Assembly (NCBI RefSeq): GCF_900172365.1
Contig: NZ_FWFJ01000003.1
Span: forward strand, 1 to 64,000
Length of the DNA: 64,000 nt
Source: Roseovarius gaetbuli
GTDB lineage: Bacteria; Pseudomonadota; Alphaproteobacteria; Rhodobacterales; Rhodobacteraceae
Direction: 5' to 3'
Positions within the stretch are counted from its first letter, which is position 1. Each line of letters begins with the position of its first letter. The notes under the pieces were generated by a model, which was given only the letters and a program-made list of their open reading frames with translations, did not search any database and was not told the DNA's origin. A program made the position numbers and the translations under genes. Of this stretch, positions 26,037 to 35,723 are shown piece by piece.

Positions 26037-28751
26037 TTAGCCGCCAAGCGACCACCAGCCTCGGCGTTTGGGTTTGGCATCTTCCTCTGCCACTTCTTGT
26101 GTCGCCGGTGCAGGCTCCGCTGTGGCGGCAACCGGAGTGGGCTCTGGCTCTGGCTCTGGCTCTGGAGCAGGTTCCGGCGCGGCCACGGGCTCGACCACCT
26201 CGGCAATCGGTCCCGGGGTCGGCTCGGGTGCCTCCTCGGTCTGCGCGTCTGCGACAGGCGCTTCGGCTGGAGTCTCCGGGGTCGCCTCTGCCGCTACTTC
26301 CGGCTCTTTCTTCTTGCGCGGCGCACGGGTGCGCTTTGGCTTCGGCTTGGGCTCTGCTTCGGCAGCAGGCGCCTCGGCCTCCGCAGCACCGGTGTCGGTC
26401 TCTGCCTCAGCTTCAACCGCCTTGGGCTCGGGCTTTTTGCGGGGGCGGCGCGTGCGCTTGGGCTTGGGCTTTTCTTCGGCCTCAGGCTCGGCTGCGGGTT
26501 CGGCGGCTTGCTCTCCGGGTTGCGCGTCGGTCTGAGGCGCCGCCTCTTCGCTTACAGCGCCATTCTCGCCGTTATCCCCATTCTCGCCGTTGTCGTCCTG
26601 ACCATTGCCACCGGATTTCGACCGCCGACGCCGACGCCGACGCCGCTTTTTCGGCTTGTCGCCATCCTCAGCATCGGCTTCGCCATTGGTTTTCGGGGCC
26701 TCGACCTCAGTTTCGGCCTCCGCCTCGTCCTCGGCCACATCCTCTTCGACCTCGTCCTCAAGATCGTCCATCAGCGAGCTATGGGCCGACACGAACTGCG
26801 GAATGACCATTTCGGGCACGGCGCGGGTCGCGGTCTTGAACTTTTCAAGCGTGAAATCGGGGCTGATAAGCCTCGGGTCGCCCTCGATACGCACAGACAG
26901 ACCATAGCGGGTTTCGATCCCCGCCACATGTTCGCGCTTTTGGTTCATCAGGTAGTTGGCGATCTCCACCGGACATTTCACCAGAACCTCGCGCGAGCGG
27001 CGGCGCACGCCCTCTTCCTCGATCTGGCGCAGGATCGACAGCGCAAGACTGTCATCCGAACGGATCAGACCAGTGCCGTGACAGGCCGGACAAGGCTGTG
27101 TCGTGGCCTCGATCATGCCGGGGCGCAGACGCTGGCGCGACATTTCCATCAGGCCAAAGCCGGAAATCCGGCCGACCTGAATGCGCGCTCGGTCGGTCTT
27201 GAGCTTGTCCTTCATGCGCTTTTCGACGGCCGAGTTGTTGCGACGCTCGTCCATGTCGATAAAGTCGATGACGATCAAACCGGCCAGATCGCGCAGGCGC
27301 AATTGGCGGGCGACCTCATCGGCGGCCTCAAGGTTGGTCTTGGTCGCGGTTTCCTCGATCGAGCCTTCCTTGGTGGCGCGACCAGAGTTGACGTCGATGG
27401 CGACAAGCGCCTCGGTCACACCGATCACGATATAACCGCCGGATTTAAGCTGAACCGTGGGGTTGAACATGCCCGAGAGATAGGATTCGACCTGATGGCG
27501 CGCGAAAAGTGGCTGTTGATCGACGTAATGCTTCACGTTCTTGGCATGGGACGGCATGATCATTTTCATGAAGTCCTTGGCGATGCGATAGCCGCGCTCG
27601 CCCTCGACCAGAACCTCGTCGATGTCACGATTGTACAGGTCGCGGATCGAGCGTTTGATCAGGTCGCCTTCTTCATAAATCTTCGCAGGCGCAATTGATT
27701 TCAGCGTCAGCTCGCGGATTTGCTCCCAGAGGCGCTGAAGGTATTCGTAATCGCGCTTGATCTCGGCCTTGGTGCGCTTGGCCCCGGCGGTGCGCACGAT
27801 AAGACCCGCGCCGGACGGCACGTCGATCTCATTAGCGATTTCCTTGAGCTTCTTGCGATCAACCGCGTTGGTGATCTTGCGGCTGATGCCGCCGCCACGC
27901 GCGGTGTTGGGCATGAGAACACAATAGCGGCCTGCAAGGCTAAGATATGTGGTCAGCGCCGCGCCCTTATTGCCGCGCTCTTCCTTGACGACCTGTACAA
28001 GAAGGATCTGGCGAACCTTGACCACTTCCTGAATTTTATAGCGACGCGGGCGCGGTTTGCGCACCGGGCGGATATCTTCGCTGTCATCTTCATCGGCGAC
28101 AGATTCGATGTCATCATCACGCGAGGCATGGTCGCGCTTGCTGCCCTCGTCAGACTCGTCGTCGCTGTGATCGTCAGATGCGTCCTGGCCGTGATCTTCC
28201 GGCGCGTGATCTTCGGCCTCAGGTGCGTCGGTTGCGGCGTTATCGGCCTCAGCTTCGGGCTCTTCCACCGGGGTTTCGGCGACGCGCTCCATGGGCGACG
28301 AGCCCTCTTCGGCATCGTCGTCAAGGTCTATGGTTTCCATGCCGGAAATCTCGCCGTTCACCACCGCGTCGTCAGACCTGGTGGTTTCCGCCTTGGCCTT
28401 TGGGCGCGACCGCGACCGGGTGCGCCGCTTGGGCTTTTCGTCTTCTTCCTTTTGCGCCTCGGCATAGGCGCGCTCTTCTTCCATCAGGGCTTCACGGTCA
28501 GCGACCGGAATCTGATAGTAGTCGGGATGAATTTCCGAGAAGGCAAGGAACCCGTGGCGATTGCCGCCATAGTCGATGAACGCCGCCTGAAGCGACGGTT
28601 CGACCCGAGTAACCTTTGCTAGATAGATATTGCCTGCAAGTTGGCGTTTGTTTTCGGACTCAAAATCAAATTCCTCGACCTTGTTTCCGTCGACCACCAC
28701 AACGCGGGTTTCTTCCGCGTGGGTGGCATCAATGAGCATTTTCTTAGCCAT
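26037..28751 (-). CDS. rne: Ribonuclease E
   Basis: The main endoribonuclease for mRNA decay and rRNA processing, here 904 residues. The S1 RNA-binding domain starts near 35 and is split by an acidic, then basic insert (about 97-237), common in alphaproteobacteria. The catalytic core has IVIGVTEALVAIDVNSGR and LAGLIVIDFIDM, giving the two magnesium Asp residues, and the Zn-link CPACHGTG. From about 700 on the tail is Ala/Glu/Pro-rich with basic KPKRTRRPRKK patches, the likely degradosome and RNA-binding region. I chose ATG 28751 (MAKKMLIDATHAEE), with GGA six bases upstream; in-frame ATGs lie at 28766 and 28844. Confidence 0.95.
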   Translation of the reverse strand: MAKKMLIDATHAEETRVVVVDGNKVEEFDFESENKRQLAGNIYLAKVTRVEPSLQAAFIDYGGNRHGFLAFSEIHPDYYQIPVADREALMEEERAYAEAQKEEDEKPKRRTRSRSRPKAKAETTRSDDAVVNGEISGMETIDLDDDAEEGSSPMERVAETPVEEPEAEADNAATDAPEAEDHAPEDHGQDASDDHSDDESDEGSKRDHASRDDDIESVADEDDSEDIRPVRKPRPRRYKIQEVVKVRQILLVQVVKEERGNKGAALTTYLSLAGRYCVLMPNTARGGGISRKITNAVDRKKLKEIANEIDVPSGAGLIVRTAGAKRTKAEIKRDYEYLQRLWEQIRELTLKSIAPAKIYEEGDLIKRSIRDLYNRDIDEVLVEGERGYRIAKDFMKMIMPSHAKNVKHYVDQQPLFARHQVESYLSGMFNPTVQLKSGGYIVIGVTEALVAIDVNSGRATKEGSIEETATKTNLEAADEVARQLRLRDLAGLIVIDFIDMDERRNNSAVEKRMKDKLKTDRARIQVGRISGFGLMEMSRQRLRPGMIEATTQPCPACHGTGLIRSDDSLALSILRQIEEEGVRRRSREVLVKCPVEIANYLMNQKREHVAGIETRYGLSVRIEGDPRLISPDFTLEKFKTATRAVPEMVIPQFVSAHSSLMDDLEDEVEEDVAEDEAEAETEVEAPKTNGEADAEDGDKPKKRRRRRRRRSKSGGNGQDDNGENGDNGENGAVSEEAAPQTDAQPGEQAAEPAAEPEAEEKPKPKRTRRPRKKPEPKAVEAEAETDTGAAEAEAPAAEAEPKPKPKRTRAPRKKKEPEVAAEATPETPAEAPVADAQTEEAPEPTPGPIAEVVEPVAAPEPAPEPEPEPEPTPVAATAEPAPATQEVAEEDAKPKRRGWWSLGG

Positions 28752-29157
28752 GTTTTCCGTTTGCATCGCGGCGCACACACCTGCCCCGGTGGGGCGGCGT
28801 GTCGCGGGAGATGTCTGATAAGGGCAATAACGCGCGCGCAGCACTGGGCGCCTGTGGCGGCCCCGGCTATGACGTTTTGATGTGTCGCGCGCTTCATCGC
28901 GGTTCTTTTACTCCGGCACCCGTCAAGGCGCCAATTCAGGGCCTGACCACCCTGCTATCAGGGATCAGGCGTGTATTTGGCCCCTGTTACGGGGCCCAAT
29001 CGGTCTATCGGGAACTGCGGGATGTAAACCCAAGCTTGTACCCAATAGCGAAACTCGTGCGGATTCTGCATCGCAATGCATGTCTCCATCGTGTCACACT
29101 AAAGCGTCACATAGAGGAATTACAATGGAGAAAATGCGATTTCGGCCGATTGAACGC
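28752..29157 (-). promoter_or_regulatory. Long leader region of rne
   Basis: A 406-base stretch without a convincing gene between dctD and rne. It must hold the rne promoter and 5' leader. A GC-rich hairpin (TTGGCCCC with GGGGCCCAA, one bulge) lies at 28977-28999. RNase E of other bacteria regulates itself through leader hairpins, so a similar role is possible here. Small open frames in this region overlap both genes and look like noise. Confidence 0.5.
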
Positions 29158-30492
29158 TCAGAGATAATCCGAGCGCTGCAAGCCGTATTTCGCCATTTTT
29201 TCGTTCAGCGTGCGGCGTGGCAGGCATAATTCATCCATCACCGCCGCGATCGAGCCCTTGTGGCGCCGCATCGTGTTGTCGATCAGCATCCTCTCGAACG
29301 CCTCGACATATTCCTTGAGCGGCTTGCCTTCGGTGGTCATCACCGGCTGCATGTCCTGATGATCCGAGATCAAAAGCGAGGCGATGGTGCCGCTGCCACG
29401 GCGCGATTGAAGCACCGCGCGCTCGGCCACGTTGAAGAGCTGGCGCACATTGCCGGGCCAAGGGGCCTGCAACAGTTGGGTTGCTTCCTGCGCCGAGACC
29501 TGCGGCGCCTCACAGCCGTAATCATCGGCAAACTGATCGCTGAACCGGGTGAACAGCGTCAGGATATCCTCGCCCCGCTGTCGCAGCGGCGGCAGGGTGA
29601 TGCGCAGCGACGCCAAACGGTAAAACAGATCCGAGCGCAGCGCGTCTTCGCAGGTGCGCCCCTCGTCCTGCATGTTGGAAATCGCGACAATGCGGATCTC
29701 GGGCGGCGTGCCGTCCTCGTTGATATGGGTCAAAAGACGCGCCTGCGCGGCCTCGGACAGAGATTCGATATCCTCAAGCACAAGCGTGCCGCCGCGCGCC
29801 TCTTCAATCGCGGGCAGTTGGGTGTCTTCGGGGTGCATCGGGCCGAACAGCCGCTTGATAAGCGCCTCATCCTCAAAGGCGGCGCAGGACACGGTGACAA
29901 ATTTTTTGCCTGCCCGCGCGCCGACCGCGTGAAGGGCATGCGCCACAAGGGTCTTGCCGGTGCCGGTTTCGCCCTCGATCAGAACGTGACCATCGGCCTG
30001 CCCAAGATCAAGGATGTCTTCTTTCAGCCGCTCCATCGCCTGGCTTGTGCCGATCAGCTTTTTCATCAACTGGCCGCCATCCGACAGCTCTTTGCGCAGG
30101 GCGCGGCTATCAAGGGTCATGCGGCGCGAGTTGGTGGCCTTTTTGGCCAATTCCGTCATGCGATCCGGATTGAACGGCTTTTCCAGGAAATCAAACGCGC
30201 CGATGCGCATTGCCTCGACCGCCATCGGCACATCACCATGCCCGGTGATCATGATCACCGGCAGGCTTGAATCCGTGCCCATCAGCTTTTTGAGGAACTG
30301 CATGCCGTCCATGCCGGGCATCTTGATGTCGGTCACCACGATACCGGGGTAATCGGCCCCAAGCGATTTCAGCGCCTCTTCGGCGCTTGGAAAGGCCTCG
30401 GTGTCATAGCCCGACAGGGCCAGCCACTGGCTGATCGACTGACGCATGTCTTTTTCGTCGTCAACAATCGCAATCTTCATCGCACTTGGCAT
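29158..30492 (-). CDS. dctD: DctD-type NtrC-family response regulator
   Basis: A 444-residue regulator partnered with DctB. Residues 5-120 are the receiver with phosphoacceptor D55 (VVTDIKMPG). Residues 145-375 are the AAA+ domain with Walker A GETGTGKT (174-181), and 410-444 form a Fis-type DNA-binding helix-turn-helix (GSIAAVMDELCLPRRTLNEK). The sigma-54 contact loop GAFTGA is missing: after RLFG comes PMHPEDTQ. Walker B reads GGTLVLED rather than the usual GGTLFLDE. It may therefore not act through sigma-54. The ATG at 30492 has GGAG nine bases upstream inside the end of dctB. The expected target is C4-dicarboxylate transport, not in this window. Confidence 0.88.
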   Translation of the reverse strand: MPSAMKIAIVDDEKDMRQSISQWLALSGYDTEAFPSAEEALKSLGADYPGIVVTDIKMPGMDGMQFLKKLMGTDSSLPVIMITGHGDVPMAVEAMRIGAFDFLEKPFNPDRMTELAKKATNSRRMTLDSRALRKELSDGGQLMKKLIGTSQAMERLKEDILDLGQADGHVLIEGETGTGKTLVAHALHAVGARAGKKFVTVSCAAFEDEALIKRLFGPMHPEDTQLPAIEEARGGTLVLEDIESLSEAAQARLLTHINEDGTPPEIRIVAISNMQDEGRTCEDALRSDLFYRLASLRITLPPLRQRGEDILTLFTRFSDQFADDYGCEAPQVSAQEATQLLQAPWPGNVRQLFNVAERAVLQSRRGSGTIASLLISDHQDMQPVMTTEGKPLKEYVEAFERMLIDNTMRRHKGSIAAVMDELCLPRRTLNEKMAKYGLQRSDYL

Positions 30493-30498
30493 TTTGCA

Positions 30499-32268
30499 TC
30501 ACTCCGCTGCACGGGTCTCTTCCGGCTCTTGTTGCAAGATAGGCAGTTGCATTTCAAATACAGCCCCCCCACCCGGCGCATTGCGCGCCGTCAGGCGTCC
30601 GCCTAGGTCGTTCACGATACCCGATGAAATGGCAAGCCCCAAGCCAACCCCGTCGCCGGGCAGCTTGGTGGTGTAAAACGGCTCGAAAAGGTTCTCGAAG
30701 TTGACGATCCCGGTGCCGTTGTCGCGCACGGTCAGAATCGCGGTTTCGCCTGCGGCCAGCAGGATGTCGATGGTCGCATCCTCGACGTTCTCGGTGGCAT
30801 CCATGGCGTTGCGCAACAGGTTGATCATGACCTGCTCCACCCGCACCCGATCGCCCATGATCATCACCGGTTCACTGGGCAGGGTGCGGTCGATCTTGAC
30901 CTTGCGCAAGCGCAGCTGCGGTTCCATCATCGCAAGCGCCGAAGCAAGTGCATCGCCCATGTTTACAGGCTCGAACGTGTCACCACTCTGGCGCGCATAG
31001 GACTTGAGCTGCTTGGTGATCGCGCCCATCCGTTCGATCAGATCGTCGATCCGCTGGAACGCCGACAGCGCCTCGTCGGGGCGGTTGCGCGTCAGCAAAA
31101 GCCGCGCCCCGGCCAGGTAGGTTTTCATCGCCGCAAGCGGTTGATTCAACTCGTGACTGACCGCCGCCGACATCTCGCCCAGAACCGCCAGTTTCGAGCT
31201 TTGCTGAAGCGTCTGTTCGGCCACGGCAAGGTTCTCCTGCACCCGCTGACGCTCGGCGATTTCCCGCTGGAGGCGGGCATTCAATGCGCGAAGCTCTGCC
31301 GATTCCCGCTGAAACAGAACCATCCGAACGGCGGTGCGGCGGTTGAGAAAATAAAACGCGAGCGCCAGGAGAATCGCAAAGGCCATGATCTCGAGCGCGA
31401 GATAGCCGTTCACCTTGTCGCGCACGGTGGCGTAGGTGGTGAAACTGGCGATCCGCCAGCCCCGAAACGCCACCCTGCCCTCGACCCGCATCACCGCCTC
31501 GCCGCGCACATAGGCATCGGGCGGCAGGGCGGTCCAGTCGGCGGTGGCCTGAATGGCGCGCTGAATGGCGCTATTGGCGGGCTCGCGGCGCAGGGCGTCG
31601 GCCTCGCTCACACCGCGCCATCGCGGTTCGGTCGCAAGGATGATCTGGCCTTCGCTATCGGTGACCATCACCGCGTCGGAAATGCCCGCCCAGGCCCGCT
31701 CGTACTTGCGCAGATCGACCTCGACAAGGATCACGCCCAGCACTTCGTTCTGGGTGTCGATCCGGCGCGAATAGTAAAAGTTGTACTGCCCGGTTTCCTG
31801 GCGCAACACCTTGAAGACAGTATCTCTTGAGCGCAGCGCATCGACAAAATAAGGCTCCTGCTTGAGCGACTTGCCAAGCGAGCTTCGCTCGGTCGCGGCC
31901 ACCGTGCGTCCGTCCTTGTCCAGCAGCGTCAAAGAGGCGGCACCGATCTCCCTCAGGAAGGAAATGAGGCGTTGCGTCGACTGGGCATAATCATCGGTGC
32001 TGAGCGCGCGGATAAGCGCGGGATCGCGCGCCAGAAGCTGCGGCACGATCGCGTTCTGGCGCAGCTCGCTCAGCAAGTTGCCGCTATAGAGCACAAGCCG
32101 CAATTCGGCGCGGTTGCGGGTGTTTTCGGTAAAGCGGTCGGTCAAAAGCCGGTTGGTCACCACCACCACCGAAACCGCCAGCACCACAAGCGCCAAGAGC
32201 ACGAGGCGCGCGCGCCAGCTTATGGTGCGCATGCGCGGAACCGGGGATTTGATCAATGAGCCACTCAT
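30499..32268 (-). CDS. dctB: DctB-type sensor histidine kinase
   Basis: A 589-residue membrane sensor for C4-dicarboxylates. A membrane helix at about 20-40 and a second at about 290-310 flank a periplasmic double-PAS type sensor domain (about 42-288). A coiled coil (ESAELRALNARLQREIAERQ) leads to the dimerisation box with the phospho-His in AAVSHELNQPLAAMKTY. The ATPase domain has N box INLLRNAMDATE, G1 VRDNGTGI and G2 GDGVGLGLAIS. It precedes dctD with six bases between stop and start. Assignment to DctB rests on architecture and on the DctD-like partner, as no dct transporter is present in the window. Confidence 0.88.
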   Translation of the reverse strand: MSGSLIKSPVPRMRTISWRARLVLLALVVLAVSVVVVTNRLLTDRFTENTRNRAELRLVLYSGNLLSELRQNAIVPQLLARDPALIRALSTDDYAQSTQRLISFLREIGAASLTLLDKDGRTVAATERSSLGKSLKQEPYFVDALRSRDTVFKVLRQETGQYNFYYSRRIDTQNEVLGVILVEVDLRKYERAWAGISDAVMVTDSEGQIILATEPRWRGVSEADALRREPANSAIQRAIQATADWTALPPDAYVRGEAVMRVEGRVAFRGWRIASFTTYATVRDKVNGYLALEIMAFAILLALAFYFLNRRTAVRMVLFQRESAELRALNARLQREIAERQRVQENLAVAEQTLQQSSKLAVLGEMSAAVSHELNQPLAAMKTYLAGARLLLTRNRPDEALSAFQRIDDLIERMGAITKQLKSYARQSGDTFEPVNMGDALASALAMMEPQLRLRKVKIDRTLPSEPVMIMGDRVRVEQVMINLLRNAMDATENVEDATIDILLAAGETAILTVRDNGTGIVNFENLFEPFYTTKLPGDGVGLGLAISSGIVNDLGGRLTARNAPGGGAVFEMQLPILQQEPEETRAAE

Positions 32269-32323
32269 GGCCTAGACTCTAGGCCGCGAGGGCGCCCATC
32301 TCAAGGCGCGCGCGTCAATGGTA

Positions 32324-32992
32324 TCACGCGTCGGCAAGCTGGCCCACAAGCGAGGTGAACATCGCCGCCCCGTCGGTGCCGCCATGAGTCGGCTCTGCCA
32401 TCCGCTCGGGATGCGGCATCATGCCAAGAACCCGACGGTTTTCCGACAGGATGCCGGCAATGTCGCGGGCCGAGCCGTTGGGATTGTCGTCATAGGTAAA
32501 GGCCACGCGATCCTCGCCTTCCAGCCGGTCAAGCGTCGCCTCATCGGCAAAATAATTGCCATCGTGGTGGGCAATCGGAATGGTGATATGGCTGCCCGCA
32601 GCATACCCTCGGGTAAAGGCGCTGTCGGCGGTTTTGACCGTAAGCGAGACCGGCTTGCAGATATACTTGAGCCCGGAATTGCGCAGCAGAACGCCCGGCA
32701 GAAGGCCGGTTTCGGTCAGCACCTGAAAGCCGTTGCAGACACCAAGCACGTAACCGCCCTTTTCGGCGTGGCTGATCACCGACCGACAAATCGGCGAATT
32801 GGCCGCAATTGCCCCGCAACGCAGGTAATCGCCAAACGAAAACCCGCCGGGAACGCCAATCAGGTCCATACCGCCAGGCAGTTCTGTATCCTTGTGCCAG
32901 ACCATGGTCACATCGGCCCCGGCTCTTTCCAGAGCAACGGCCAGATCGCGGTCGCAGTTGGATCCAGGGAAGACGATGACAGCCGCTTTCAT
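32324..32992 (-). CDS. purQ: Phosphoribosylformylglycinamidine synthase subunit I
   Basis: The glutamine amidotransferase subunit of the fourth step of purine synthesis, working with PurL and PurS. The nucleophile Cys is in GVCNGFQVL, the start [15 protein letters not shown] is typical, and the catalytic His-Glu pair is in [10 protein letters not shown]. The 222-residue length is standard for the small form that needs PurS. PurS is encoded 1.05 kb upstream, separated from it by an alcohol dehydrogenase gene. PurL is not in the window. Confidence 0.96.
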   Translation of the reverse strand: MKAAVIVFPGSNCDRDLAVALERAGADVTMVWHKDTELPGGMDLIGVPGGFSFGDYLRCGAIAANSPICRSVISHAEKGGYVLGVCNGFQVLTETGLLPGVLLRNSGLKYICKPVSLTVKTADSAFTRGYAAGSHITIPIAHHDGNYFADEATLDRLEGEDRVAFTYDDNPNGSARDIAGILSENRRVLGMMPHPERMAEPTHGGTDGAAMFTSLVGQLADA

Positions 32993-33002
32993 AGCGCGCT
33001 CC

Positions 33003-34046
33003 TTAGCTTGAGAAATCTGTGATGACTGCTACGCCGGGCGGGGCCGCCTTGTCAAACGCTGCAAGCTCTGATGTCACCTCGCCAAGCGCGATACGGCGGG
33101 TCACGAGCGGGTTCAGGTCGACATGACCGCCCTCAATCAGGCTGAGCAGACTGGGATAGCGCCAGCTCGGCATGCCGCGCGTTCCATAAATCGCCAGCTG
33201 CCCGGAATAGACCACATCCATCGGAATCGGCATGGTCGCGTGCTCGCCCGCAGGCATGCCCACCTGAACCAGCCGCCCGAGTTTGCGCAGGGATTTGAGC
33301 GCCCCGATGGTTGTGGCCGCAATGCCCAGGGCCTCGATCGCAAGATCGGCCCCGCCGCCGGTGATCTCTTTCACAACAGTCGCGGCATCGACCTGCGCCG
33401 CATTGACCACCGCATCGGCGCCAAGAGCCCTGGCAAAGGCCAGTTTTTCGGGAACGATATCAACCACGACCACGCGCGCGCCAAGGGCACGCCCCAGCAA
33501 CAGAGCCGAAATCCCGACACCGCCACCCCCAAAAACCGCCAGCCATTCTCCCGGACGCAAGGCCGCGCGCCCGGTCAGTGCGTGCCAGGCGGTTGTCACC
33601 CGACACCCCAGTCCCGCGGCCAGCTCGGGGCTGATGCCTGTCGGCAACGCAGTCAGGTTGGCATCGGCAAAGGGCACGGCAATCTGTTCGGCAAAGGCGC
33701 CCGGAATGGTGAACCCCGGCACCGCCTGATCAAGACAGATCGTCTGATTCCCGGCGCGGCAATCAGAGCAGGCCCCGCAGGCCAGAATGAAGGGCGCAAT
33801 AACCCGGTCCCCGATTTGCCAGCGGGAGGTGCCCTGCCCGACGCCAATCACCTCGCCGCAAAACTCATGGCCAGGCGTGTGCGGCAAGGACACATCTGGA
33901 TCGGCCCCGACCCAGGCATGCCAGTCCGAACGGCAAACGCCGCAGGCCAGAACCTTTAGAACGACACCACCCTTGGGCGCCTCAGGATCAGGTAATTCAA
34001 CGATTTCAAGCGGTTCCCGCCAGGCCGTCAGCCGGGCAGCCCGCAT
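33003..34046 (-). CDS. Zinc-dependent alcohol dehydrogenase
   Basis: A 347-residue medium-chain dehydrogenase. The catalytic zinc ligands are in [10 protein letters not shown] and GHEFCGEV. The structural zinc site has four cysteines in [16 protein letters not shown]. The nucleotide-binding loop is [14 protein letters not shown]. The substrate is probably an alcohol or aldehyde; the general look is that of zinc-dependent alcohol dehydrogenases often annotated as alpha-dehydrogenases. Its ATG shares one base with the purS stop (TGATG) and purQ follows after 10 bases, so it sits within the purine operon although it has no known role in that pathway. Confidence 0.9.
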   Translation of the reverse strand: MRAARLTAWREPLEIVELPDPEAPKGGVVLKVLACGVCRSDWHAWVGADPDVSLPHTPGHEFCGEVIGVGQGTSRWQIGDRVIAPFILACGACSDCRAGNQTICLDQAVPGFTIPGAFAEQIAVPFADANLTALPTGISPELAAGLGCRVTTAWHALTGRAALRPGEWLAVFGGGGVGISALLLGRALGARVVVVDIVPEKLAFARALGADAVVNAAQVDAATVVKEITGGGADLAIEALGIAATTIGALKSLRKLGRLVQVGMPAGEHATMPIPMDVVYSGQLAIYGTRGMPSWRYPSLLSLIEGGHVDLNPLVTRRIALGEVTSELAAFDKAAPPGVAVITDFSS

Positions 34047-34285
34047 CAGCCCAGCTCCACCGAGTAGCTTTCGATCACGGTATTGGCCAGAAGCTTTTCA
34101 CACATATCGGTAACGGTCTTGCGGGCCTCGGCCTCGTCGGTTTCGGCAAGATCAAGCTCGATCACCTTGCCCTGACGAACGCCGTTCACCCCGTCAAAGC
34201 CCAAAGAGCCAAGCGCGTGGCGCACGGCCTCGCCCTGCGGATCGAGAACCCCGTTTTTCAACATGACATGCACGCGTGCTTTCAT
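34046..34285 (-). CDS. purS: Phosphoribosylformylglycinamidine synthase subunit PurS
   Basis: A 79-residue protein that bridges PurL and PurQ in the multi-subunit FGAM synthase. The pattern KARVHVMLKNGVLDPQGEAV and the Gly-Phe-Asp-Gly-Val segment (LGSLGFDGVNGVRQGKVIEL) are typical. It lies between purC and the alcohol dehydrogenase gene, overlapping the latter by one base. Confidence 0.95.
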   Translation of the reverse strand: MKARVHVMLKNGVLDPQGEAVRHALGSLGFDGVNGVRQGKVIELDLAETDEAEARKTVTDMCEKLLANTVIESYSVELG

Positions 34286-34351
34286 GGCGTCTTTCCTATG
34301 TAGTCTGGCGGCGCAATGCGCGCCGGGTGGTCATTGGGCGCAGGCGCGCAC

Positions 34352-35113
34352 TCAGTTGATCAGCGTCGGACGGGCCATCGGCGTGGCGCCTTTGGGCATG
34401 ATGCCCAGACGGTTAGCCACCTCGGTATAGGCATCCGTCAGGCTGCCGAGGTCACGGCGGAACACGTCCTTGTCAAGCTTGCGACCGGTTTCGATATCCC
34501 ACAAGCGACAGCTGTCGGGGCTGATCTCGTCGGCGACGATCAGGCGCTGGAAATCGCCGTCATAGACGCGGCCGACCTCGATCTTGAAATCCACCAGCTT
34601 GATGCCGATGCCGAACATCACCCCGGCCATGAAATCATTCACCCGGAGCGCAAGGCTCAGGATGTCGTCCATGTCCTGCTGGCTGGCCCAGCCAAAGGCG
34701 GCGATATGTTCTTCGGTGACCAAAGGATCGCCAAGCGCGTCATCCTTGAGGCAATATTCAACAATCGGGCGCGGCAATTGCGTGCCCTCTTCAATGCCAA
34801 GGCGTTTGGCCATCGACCCTGCGGCATAGTTGCGCACGATGATTTCAAGCGGCACGATTTCGCAGGCGCGCACCAATTGCTCGCGCATGTTGATGCGTTT
34901 GATGAAATGCGTCGGCACGCCGATGGTGTTGAGCCCGGTCATGAAATATTCCGAGAGCATGTTGTTGAGCACGCCCTTGCCCTCGATAACCGCCTTTTTC
35001 TCAGCGTTGAACGCGGTGGCGTCATCCTTGAAATACTGAATGATCGTTCCGGGTTCAGGCCCTTCATAGAGGGTCTTTGCCTTGCCTTCGTAAATTTTCT
35101 TGCGCCGCGCCAT
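34352..35113 (-). CDS. purC: SAICAR synthetase
   Basis: Phosphoribosylaminoimidazole-succinocarboxamide synthase of purine synthesis, 253 residues. Signature regions are [44 protein letters not shown] (read as [13 protein letters not shown] here) and [14 protein letters not shown] with [13 protein letters not shown]. It leads the run purC-purS-adh-purQ on the minus strand and is divergent from the DUF1476 gene. Confidence 0.97.
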   Translation of the reverse strand: MARRKKIYEGKAKTLYEGPEPGTIIQYFKDDATAFNAEKKAVIEGKGVLNNMLSEYFMTGLNTIGVPTHFIKRINMREQLVRACEIVPLEIIVRNYAAGSMAKRLGIEEGTQLPRPIVEYCLKDDALGDPLVTEEHIAAFGWASQQDMDDILSLALRVNDFMAGVMFGIGIKLVDFKIEVGRVYDGDFQRLIVADEISPDSCRLWDIETGRKLDKDVFRRDLGSLTDAYTEVANRLGIMPKGATPMARPTLIN

Positions 35114-35275
35114 GCCAACTCCGCCGGTTGGGTCAGGGGCCGAGTCCCCCGTACCGTTGCGTCCTCATAGTGCATGGGCAGCATTGTCGCAAGATCACGT
35201 TGGCCCCTTGCCCTTTGACGCACAGAATTGCATATCTTGGTAGACATTAATCCTTGGCTGATGGGGAATGGACCT

Positions 35276-35590
35276 ATGACCACATTCGATGATCGCGAAA
35301 ACGCGTTTGAAAACAAATTTGCCCATGACGAGGAAATGAAATTCCGCGCCGAGGCCCGCCGCAACAAGCTTTTGGGCCTTTGGGCGGCTGAGCTTCTGGG
35401 CAAAACCGGTGATGACGCCGATGTCTATGCCAAAGAGGTCGTCAAGGCCGACTTCGAAGAGGCCGGCCACGAAGACGTGGTGCGCAAGGTTGCCGGTGAT
35501 CTGGGCGATATCGCCGATGCCGACACGATCCGCAGCAAGATGCACGAATTGCTCAAGATCGCCAAAGATCAGCTGATGAAAGAAATCTAA
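35276..35590 (+). CDS. DUF1476 protein, ATP synthase zeta-type inhibitor
   Basis: A 104-residue alphaproteobacterial protein of the DUF1476 family, whose Paracoccus member (zeta subunit) binds F1 and inhibits ATP hydrolysis. The N-terminal FDDRENAFENKFAHDEEMKFR is the inhibitory helix region, and the rest (ARRNKLLGLWAAELLGKTG) forms a helical bundle. I chose ATG 35276 because it matches the family start and follows GGGGAATGGACC; the frame is open to 35228. A strong terminator follows. Inhibition in this organism is inferred from the family. Confidence 0.9.
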   Translation: MTTFDDRENAFENKFAHDEEMKFRAEARRNKLLGLWAAELLGKTGDDADVYAKEVVKADFEEAGHEDVVRKVAGDLGDIADADTIRSKMHELLKIAKDQLMKEI

Positions 35591-35615
35591 GAGGGTTCTC
35601 CTCTTCGGGATTTGC

Positions 35616-35646
35616 AAGGCGCGCCTTAAACGGGTGCGCCTTTTTT
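35616..35646 (+). terminator. Intrinsic terminator of the DUF1476 gene
   Basis: The stem AAGGCGC / GCGCCTT closes over about 13 bases and runs into TTTTTT, 26 bases after the stop codon. Confidence 0.85.
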
Positions 35647-35723
35647 CGTTACATATTTAAACGTTAAGCCCCGGCTAAGTCCCTGCCCCTAATCTAACGA
35701 TTGGTGGTGAGTAAACAGGGGTA

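Noticed and set aside
26130-26175. Tandem CTCTGG-type repeats and other short repeats in the rne tail
   Set aside because: They encode Glu-Pro repeats in the disordered tail. There is no spacer pattern, so this is not a CRISPR array.
28619-28897. Possible leader peptide gene upstream of rne
   Set aside because: The frame overlaps rne in another frame and its translation resembles no family; the ribosome site is far from its ATG.
29125-29229. Small plus-strand frame with AGGA before its ATG
   Set aside because: It is only 34 codons and runs antisense into the end of dctD, with no family support.
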